A stretch of 13,085 bases of DNA from Fragilaria radians (lineage: Eukaryota > Bacillariophyta > Fragilariophyceae > Fragilariales > Fragilariaceae): assembly GCA_900642245.1 (NCBI GenBank), contig CAAAJI010000152.1:106345-119429 (forward strand). Direction: 5' to 3'. Within the stretch, counting starts at the first letter, position 1. Each line of letters opens with the position of its first letter. This document shows positions 7,879-13,085 of the stretch, in pieces. Position numbers and translations under genes: made by a program. The notes beneath the pieces were generated by a model, which was not told the DNA's origin, did not search any database, and saw nothing but the letters and a program-made list of their open reading frames with translations.

Positions 7879-9777
7879 ATGAAAGCATTAGTCTATATCG
7901 TATTTTTGTTTCTCCTCTTCTTATGCAATGTCGAATCCTTTTCTCATCATCTTAGAAAAGGATCTCTTCCTCCAAAATCATGGATTGCAGCATCAAAATT
8001 ACATGCTAAAGAAGTGAGTAAAAGGGATGGCGGCGAACAATGGCAGCAAGGGAGCAACAACAACAAACAGAAAAAGAAGACATCGCGATCTTCCTTGAAA
8101 CTTGAGTCCACATCAAGAAGTGAAAAGAAAGCGAAAAACCATGGCAAAAGAAAGCATGTTTTGCTTGGAACTGATAATTTCGATGACATCCTTGAGGAAA
8201 GTATACAATATATCGATAAAACAATGTTTATCAAGGAATGGATGGAGAAAGGTGATGAAGTTAGTGTTTTTCTACGTCCAAGGAGATTCGGGAAAAGCAC
8301 AAATCTGTCCATGTTGAGATCTTTCTTTTCGTTCGGAGCTGAATCGCAAGATTTCAGTGAATTTCTGATTGGCCAAGAGACAGAATTTATGGACGAGCAT
8401 TGTGGCAAATATCCTGTTGTGATGATGAATATGAAAGATATTGGTGGAGATAATTGGGAACAAATGATTAGTAGAACTTGGTCATGCTTGCGAGCGACAC
8501 TTATAGACCATGAGGAGAACTTAAATGAACTGGATATAAAGTTCATTGGTGTTGATTGCTATGATGCTTCAGCACAACCAAATGAGACAATTGCCGTAGA
8601 CTTTTTGAAGCATTTGACAAGTCGTTTATTCAAAAAATTTAAGAAAAGAGTGATAGTACTGATTGATGAATATGATGCACCCCTAAATCATGCTTTTCAA
8701 AACGGATTTTTTGACAGAGCATCTGAATTCTTTGGGTCCTTCTACTCAAACGGTTTGAAAAGCAATGTTGCGTTGGAGAGAGCATGCTTAATTGGTATTG
8801 TTGAAATGGGAGGAACTGGAATAATCTCTAGAGTGAATAACATGGTATTGTATTCATCTGAGTCAGAGCGATATTCACACTATTTTGGATTTACAAAAGA
8901 GGAAATTACAGCAGTCCTTGAGGACGATAAAGAGAAAATTCAAGAAGTCATGGAATGGTATAATGGATATTATATAGGATCTTCTCAAGTAATCAATCCT
9001 TGGTCATTTATGAGTTATGTCAGTAACGGAATAGTGAAATCATATTGGGTACAAACAGCAAGCACTGATTCTATTTGTAAAACTATCAATCCAGTATTGA
9101 GTATGAAGTTGATTAAGATTTTGGTTCAATTGTATGAGGGAAAAGATTATGAAATTGGTGAATTATCAACAACAGTAAAATTTGGAAACCCATATGACAT
9201 TGATAGGATTCTATGCTTCTTAGTTCATGCAGGATATCTCACTTACAACAACAAGAAGAAAGTTTCCATGCCAAATCATGAAATCAAATCAGAATGGATA
9301 AATTGTTCATTTGGTGTAACAAATTCTGGAATAATTGATTCTATATTTCAACAAGACATCATGAATGCTTTCAAAGCAGAATCATTGGATTTGGAATTGC
9401 TGCAAAGGTTGATGATTGAAAAATTACTATTTTGCTCATATTTCAAGACAACAAATGTAAATCTGTATCATATGTTTTTCTATGGTATATTTGCTGCAGT
9501 TTGTGGTCCAAATGCAACATCAAACAGAGAAGCTGGACGTGGTGGACATGACATTGCAATTGCATTTGAAGATATAAAGAGACTAATAGTATTTGAATTT
9601 AAGCACTCCAAGGCTATTGATGATTTGGAAAAGGATGCAAAAGTTGGTTTGAAACAAATTCTTGAAAAGAAATACTTTAGAAATGAGCAATATGATCATT
9701 GGCAGTGTGTTGCAATTGGAGTGTCATTTTTCAGTAAGGAGATATCTCAATTTGAATGTGAAACATTTGAAATTTGA
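7879..9777 (+). CDS. AAA-ATPase-like / PD-(D/E)XK nuclease-like protein with N-terminal targeting extension (copy B)
   Basis: Intact 632-residue paralogue of the gene at 951-2846. The frame is open from an ATG at 7828 (649 residues), but I choose 7879: it aligns with the only usable start of copy A and places the hydrophobic stretch VYIVFLFLLFLC at the very N-terminus, again ending VES|F. Walker A RPRRFGKST (Lys139), Walker B VIVLIDEYD (Asp263, Glu264) and the nuclease-like residues Asp558, Glu573, Lys575 are all kept. One residue is inserted near 457 (YNNKKK against YYKKK). Differences from copy A cluster at 47-50, 64-87, 103-112 and 340-351, while the last 39 residues are identical. Both domains should work as in copy A. 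If 7828 is used, 17 extra residues would sit before the hydrophobic stretch and might weaken a signal peptide. Confidence 0.9.
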   Translation: MKALVYIVFLFLLFLCNVESFSHHLRKGSLPPKSWIAASKLHAKEVSKRDGGEQWQQGSNNNKQKKKTSRSSLKLESTSRSEKKAKNHGKRKHVLLGTDNFDDILEESIQYIDKTMFIKEWMEKGDEVSVFLRPRRFGKSTNLSMLRSFFSFGAESQDFSEFLIGQETEFMDEHCGKYPVVMMNMKDIGGDNWEQMISRTWSCLRATLIDHEENLNELDIKFIGVDCYDASAQPNETIAVDFLKHLTSRLFKKFKKRVIVLIDEYDAPLNHAFQNGFFDRASEFFGSFYSNGLKSNVALERACLIGIVEMGGTGIISRVNNMVLYSSESERYSHYFGFTKEEITAVLEDDKEKIQEVMEWYNGYYIGSSQVINPWSFMSYVSNGIVKSYWVQTASTDSICKTINPVLSMKLIKILVQLYEGKDYEIGELSTTVKFGNPYDIDRILCFLVHAGYLTYNNKKKVSMPNHEIKSEWINCSFGVTNSGIIDSIFQQDIMNAFKAESLDLELLQRLMIEKLLFCSYFKTTNVNLYHMFFYGIFAAVCGPNATSNREAGRGGHDIAIAFEDIKRLIVFEFKHSKAIDDLEKDAKVGLKQILEKKYFRNEQYDHWQCVAIGVSFFSKEISQFECETFEI

Positions 9778-9801
9778 TATTCATCTAGTAAATTCATGAT
9801 C

Positions 9802-9819
9802 TAACACAATTAGGTGTTA
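9802..9819 (+). other. Small hairpin in the 3' untranslated region (copy B)
   Basis: Same TAACAC/GTGTTA stem with loop AATTAG as at 2871-2888, again 24 bases after the stop codon. Confidence 0.3.
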
Positions 9820-9829
9820 CAGTTATATT

Positions 9830-10150
9830 GTTCACAAGATAAATAGATGTTGGTAGCAATGACCTAATTGAATTGCTTGTGTTTCAACATTTAGAAACAA
9901 CGTTTAGGATGATGTTACATAGAATTATCAATTATAAACTTAGATTGTTTTGGAAATTTATGGGCTAACCCGATTTTTCTTATTCCTAGATTTTTTAGTA
10001 GATAAATAGGTGTTGGTAGCAATGACTTCATATAATTGCTTGTGTTTCAACATTTGCAAACAACTTTTGAGATGATGTAACATAGAATAATGAATGGTAG
10101 ACTTAGCTAGTTGTGTCATTTGTTGCAATGTATTCTGCATGATATCATGT
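9830..10150 (-). pseudogene. Two tandem retroelement integrase N-terminal remnants
   Basis: The right unit (about 9995-10150) reads on the minus strand as IMQNTLQQMTQLAKSTIHYS, then MLHHLKSCLQMLKHKQLYEV, then IATNTYLS without a stop. The left unit (about 9830-9965) repeats the second half with stops: HHPKRCF, stop, MLKHKQFN, stop, VIATNIYLSCEQYNCNT. It abuts the 3' end of the ATPase-nuclease gene just as in copy A. The units are about 170 bases apart. The plus-strand reading has no merit. The integrase assignment is by motif memory, as for 2895-3060. Confidence 0.45.
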
Positions 10151-10177
10151 GGCCAAAATGCAGAATAAGGTGACAAC

Positions 10178-10705
10178 CTTTCACATTGAATCTTGCGTGG
10201 TAGTGCTGTACCAAATTTCCTTAGGACAGAATGTAAACTTAACAGGCTTTCCTACCATTCCATGTTTGTGTGTATCAGAGGGATCAACGGGTGATACTTT
10301 CAGATTATTTACATTGCAGGATGGAGCATCAACTATTTGTTTATAAAATGTATCAACAAATTGATCTTTACATGAAGATGGCTTCCACGGAGAATCCCCT
10401 TTCACTAAACAGTATGCGCTTAAGTGATGTATATGCCTCCTTGGTTGGCAATCGGTGATTGAAATCAATCATACATCCCGCTTAGTACTGGTACAATAAC
10501 ATCATCAAAACTGGTACTAGAAGTTATCCTGATTTGCTAGGGTTCCTATGTTAACTCTGTGTAGTCTTAGTTGAAAGTCTGATAAATGTGAAGGATTTGA
10601 TGTCTCCATAAAGATGGCTTCGTTGACAATGACCAGAATAGATTGTCTGTGTGTCAGATCCAAGCAGTAATAGAACTCACAACTGGAAGATTTGTTTCTT
10701 CTTGA
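10178..10705 (-). pseudogene. Retroelement polyprotein remnant, pre-integrase region (copy B)
   Basis: Minus-strand pieces in order are RQSILVIVNEAIFMETSNPS and HLSDFQLRLHRVNIGTLANQ (about 10650-10525), a stop, TSFDDVIVPVLSG, RLPTKEAYTSLK, then after a one-base shift CLVKGDSPWKPSSCKDQFVD, TFYKQIVDAPSCNVNNLKVS and PVDPSDTHKHGMVGKPVKFT (to about 10200). The 10181-10468 frame is 95 codons. It is open where copy A is frameshifted, and copy A is open where this one is broken. The two copies have thus decayed independently from one coding ancestor. It lies upstream, on the minus strand, of the integrase remnants at 9830-10150, as expected for one polyprotein. Confidence 0.5.
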
Positions 10706-10759
10706 CTGCAGTTTAAAGTTTGATGATAAACCCTGACCACATTTCCCCTTCTGTTATAT

Positions 10760-11067
10760 TTTTCACTAGATAGATTGGTGTTGGTAACAATAACTTCATT
10801 GAAATGATTGGGTTTCAACATTTGCAAATAACGTTTGAGATGATGTCACATAGAATAGTGAATTGTAGACAAAGCTAGTTGTGTTGTTTGGTGCAATGTA
10901 TTCTGCATGATACTAATGTCAATTCCTTTCTTCAACTTTCCTTCCCTTGACTCAACAACTGTAGCATTAATACCATAAAATAGTGCATTCATCTTAATCC
11001 CATGCACATAACAATTCTTTGATGGCAAGAATCTGTCAAGCAAGATTGTCACACTTTCTTTCATCAA
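10760..11067 (-). pseudogene. Further retroelement integrase remnant beyond copy B
   Basis: The minus strand opens at 11067 and reads SVTILLDRFLPSKNCYVHGI and KMNALFYGINATVVESREGK, then LKKGIDISIMQNTLHQTTQL ALSTIHYSM and a stop. After the stop comes HHLKRYLQMLKPNHFNEVIV, then TNTNLSSEKYNRRGN. The second half is a fourth copy of the integrase N-terminal string. The first half, about 50 residues, is not present in the other copies and I do not recognise it. It shows that a second unit of the same minus-strand element continues past the duplicated segment. Confidence 0.4.
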
Positions 11068-11164
11068 TTTCTCTCACCATCACTACCCAGATTGAAACCA
11101 TATAAATTATAATTAAAGCAATAGAAGCAGAAAACTTTACTCAGGGTTTTGCTTATATCCTCAG

Positions 11165-11310
11165 TCAAATTGCATTGACTTTCATCCTTTCCTTTCCTAT
11201 AGTTAACTCAATGGCTTCTTCTTCTTCAAGAAAACATATTACTTGTTCTTCATTCAACCCTTATGCATCTTCTTCAACCATGTAATATCACGAGAGTTGA
11301 TTATTGTATT
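11165..11310 (-). pseudogene. Copia linker after integrase
   Basis: After a one-base shift from the integrase frame, the minus strand reads EPEANTIINSRDITWLKKMH KG and a stop, then NEEQVICFLEEEEAIELTIG KERMKVNAI and a stop. R-D-I-T-W-L-x-K-M is a conserved motif just after integrase in copia polyproteins. The Glu-rich stretch fits the linker before reverse transcriptase, which itself is missing. Confidence 0.55.
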
Positions 11311-11597
11311 TGCTTCAGGTTCAATATTTGATTCACATCCTTTGAGTGATTCTCAGTATAGCTCACAAAGATGCAATTAGTTCCTCGTTCAGTGAACTTT
11401 GCTTGCTTGTATCTAATCCTTGTAGTGACAACTTTGACTTCACCAAATATTTTGAGACTTGTGTGCAGGATCGGTATTACTCTGTGTGGCGATTCAAAGG
11501 GACTTTTCAAACTTGATTTTGTAGATATAATATTTGATAAAGAAATTACAGCCATCACACATTCAGCCCAGCTCCATTTCACATTGATCGGATTCAT
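11301..11597 (-). pseudogene. Copia integrase, C-terminal part
   Basis: This frame contains KWSWAECVMAVISLSNIIST, then FGEVKVVTTRIRYKQAKFTE and RGTNCIFVSYTENHSKDVNQ. These match the copia pattern of W-A-E ... FGE-V ... RG-x-C-x-FV-Y-x-x-x-H. It overlaps the preceding integrase frame by a few bases in a shifted frame. Confidence 0.75.
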
Positions 11598-12099
11598 CCG
11601 TGAATGGTCTGAAAATTCCGTTCAGCCTTTCCATTCCTTTGTGGAGTTCTTGGGTCGAAGAATTCAAATTTCACTCCGAATGTTTTGACTTCCGGATCAT
11701 CCTTTATTTTCATTGTCATGTTCTCTCCAACATCATCGCATCTAATATATTTGACATTAAAACCGGCATTTTTAAGTAAGTCAACAAGGCAAACACACGT
11801 TTTCTTCAGCACATAGCTCCAACAATTGTCTGTACAATTGTCAACACAAAAGCCCATAACTTGGCTCACCCAAAACGTCTATCCTTAGTTGAACTGATAT
11901 TTGTGTATAAACGTTCACCAGGAGCATTACTTGAGGCTGACCAGTTCTTGTTCACGTTTTTCCATTGTGCCTTGGCGATTGCACATTCCTCACAAGTTTC
12001 AAGCACTCCAGAAGACTTAAAACCATACATCTTGACAGTAGTGAGTGTTTCTTGGCCACAAGGTCTAAATAGTTTAGGTAAATGGTTAATGTTGTTCAT
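11594..12099 (-). pseudogene. Copia pre-integrase and integrase core
   Basis: Two abutting frames, 12099-11866 and 11869-11594, differ by a frameshift. The first holds the pre-integrase string TCEECAIAKAQWKNVNKNW and then PGERLYTNISSTKDRRFG. The second holds the catalytic set: Asp in FCVDNCTDN, Asp in YIRCDDVGEN and Glu in QRNGKAERNF, with 37 residues between the last two. The D-D-E set survives, but the frameshift between the binding and core domains breaks the protein. A plus-strand frame at 11861-12124 is a shadow. Confidence 0.8.
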
Positions 12100-12119
12100 C
12101 CTTTTGTTACTATTTCAAG

Positions 12120-12285
12120 CATGAGCAAGCTTGTTCAGCATGCAAGGATTTCATCATAACACCAGTACCACAGCCAACCACGGCATTGAGTGCACAGTCA
12201 AATGTCAACTTAACACACTTGTTTGTAAGAATAACAATGATGCCTTCATTACAGACGTTGAATCCTTTCTTGAGTTCCTTATTTT
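12120..12285 (-). pseudogene. Copia protease-integrase linker, with internal deletion
   Basis: The minus strand reads KKGFNVCNEGIIVILTNKCV then KLTFDCALNAVVGCGTGVMM, matching the copia stretch before the pre-integrase domain. It follows the protease string after only a few codons, where about 50-60 residues are usual, so an internal deletion is likely near 12285. Confidence 0.55.
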
Positions 12286-12539
12286 AGCTTAATAGATAAC
12301 CCTTCCATACACTGGCATAAATGACAACTTGCTCTACTATTGAAGATCCACATATCACTTGAAAAATTGTTTTCCATCGCAGCTGTTGCAAATACAACAT
12401 CATTGAAGTTAAAGACCCTTTGGTCTTTTTTCATGACTGCATATGTACCACTGTTACGGTTACTCTTATTTCTCAATTTTTGGCTGGCCAACAACAATAA
12501 GTTCAGTGTGACTTTAATTTCTGCCGTTCTGCCCGCCAT
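12279..12539 (-). pseudogene. Copia aspartic protease, inactivated
   Basis: This 86-codon frame includes KKDQRVFNFNDVVFATAAM and WIFNSRASCHLC. The family active site is Asp-Ser-Gly-Ala-Ser; here it reads Asn67-Ser-Arg69-Ala-Ser, so both the catalytic Asp and the Gly are lost. The flanking W-I-x and C-H-L-C residues are intact, which makes the assignment firm. The plus-strand frame at 12340-12681 is a shadow. Confidence 0.75.
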
Positions 12540-12544
12540 TTTGT

Positions 12545-13085
12545 TGAATTTTATTTCTTCAGTTTCTTGTCTTATGACTAATCACATTACAATTTCTACA
12601 CTTTCCTTTGAATTGACCTACAAAAAATGCAACATCTTGATTGTCTGCATTCTCAATTTCTTCATTTGTTTTTTAATCTAATCTGCCAAATCTTAAACTA
12701 TGGACATCTCTAATCTCATCAACTGTCAGCGGGTTTGATTTGTCATTCAACCTTTACTCCATCATTGCACGTTGCAAGTCATAATCAGTAGTCATGTTGT
12801 TTTTGTAAATGAAGACTGAACTGATTTTCAAAAACACTTGATCCAAGCTCTATAAGGCTCATCCTGTAGTCCTCAAGATCTGTGATCCAAATGCCTTGGT
12901 TTTTGACCCTGTTTCAATGCACACTGTCTGAATTGTTTTTCCGTTTTGACCAAATACAGAACAGATGATAGTTCAAACTTGTTTCTTATTCTCTCCCAAG
13001 CTATACTTGTATTTCCATCCATGTAATGCTTATTCTTGCATTCTTTTCTCAAGTCAAAAGCCGCTTTCTCATTACTTGTCTCACC
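12545..13085 (-). pseudogene. Copia gag with broken CCHC zinc knuckle, partial at the window edge
   Basis: Reading from the edge: AAFDLRKECKNKHYMDGNTS, then IAWERIRNKFELSSVLYLVK, a frameshift, ITDLEDYRMSLIELGS, then DYDLQRAMME, a stop, RLNDKSNPLTVDEIRDVHSL and RFGRLD. This is the copia gag order. The zinc knuckle at 12600-12559 reads CRNCNVISHKTRN followed by TGA. Spacing is C-x2-C-x4-H-x4-stop, so the stop replaces the fourth metal ligand, probably a TGT or TGC codon changed to TGA. The gene continues past 13085. Confidence 0.75.

Larger units (their letters stand above)
7515..10705 (+). repeat. Segmental duplication, copy B (about 3.2 kb)
   Basis: Direct copy of 460-3660, starting about 7.05 kb downstream of it. 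It keeps the same order: minus-strand remnant, promoter block, ATPase-nuclease gene, hairpin, integrase remnant, polyprotein remnant. Copy B carries two tandem integrase remnants after the gene (9830-9965 and 9995-10150) where copy A has one. Coding DNA is better conserved than the flanks, which carry many indels. Confidence 0.85.
11165..13085 (-). mobile_element. Ty1/copia-like retrotransposon remnant (gag-protease-integrase), broken and partial
   Basis: Reading down the minus strand from the right edge, the order is gag, CCHC zinc knuckle, protease, pre-integrase, integrase, then an acidic tail near 11165, which is the copia order. Each part is listed separately. Reverse transcriptase and RNase H, which should follow integrase, are absent; the next sequence at 11067 belongs to a different element. 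The gag start and any 5' LTR lie beyond 13085. Stops, frameshifts, an internal deletion and lost catalytic residues make it dead. Confidence 0.85.

Overview
The window looks like eukaryotic nuclear DNA, most probably from a diatom or a related stramenopile. It is AT-rich and gene-poor, has no operon spacing or Shine-Dalgarno sites, and its two intact genes are intronless. Most of the rest is broken retrotransposon coding sequence. The diatom assignment rests on three points: Ty3/gypsy-like and Ty1/copia-like pol fragments of types I associate with diatom genomes, a third retroelement-like polyprotein of a similar kind, and an N-terminus on both intact genes that fits a signal peptide followed by Phe. 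It is an inference from memory of these families, not a database result.

Layout. Positions 1-460 show nothing recognisable. About 460-3660 (copy A) and 7515-10705 (copy B) are two direct copies of one roughly 3.2 kb segment. Each copy holds one intact plus-strand gene (951-2846 and 7879-9777) for a 631/632-residue protein with an AAA-ATPase-like domain (Walker A and B visible) followed by a PD-(D/E)XK nuclease-like domain. I count about 94 amino-acid differences between them, roughly 85% identity, spread very unevenly. On both sides of each gene the minus strand carries frameshifted coding remnants. Those on the 3' side resemble the pre-integrase and early integrase part of a diatom-type retroelement polyprotein. 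The one on the 5' side is conserved between the copies but I do not recognise it.

Between the copies, 3660-5190 holds a short 8-bp tandem repeat and a doubtful small ORF. Positions 5190-5981 are a plus-strand Ty3/gypsy integrase remnant, 5982-6560 has no gene, and 6560-7300 is an unrecognised broken minus-strand coding region. After copy B, 10760-11067 is another piece of the minus-strand retroelement. Positions 11165-13085 are a minus-strand Ty1/copia gag-protease-integrase remnant that runs off the right edge and lacks reverse transcriptase.

How the parts relate. The ATPase-nuclease genes are the only intact coding sequences, while everything around them is decayed. This suggests selection has kept them open. 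Each sits antisense within retroelement-derived sequence and was duplicated with its flanks. The patchy divergence suggests gene conversion or local diversifying selection within a larger family. The cellular role of eukaryotic members of this family is not known to me; plastid targeting is a testable suggestion from the N-terminal sequence.
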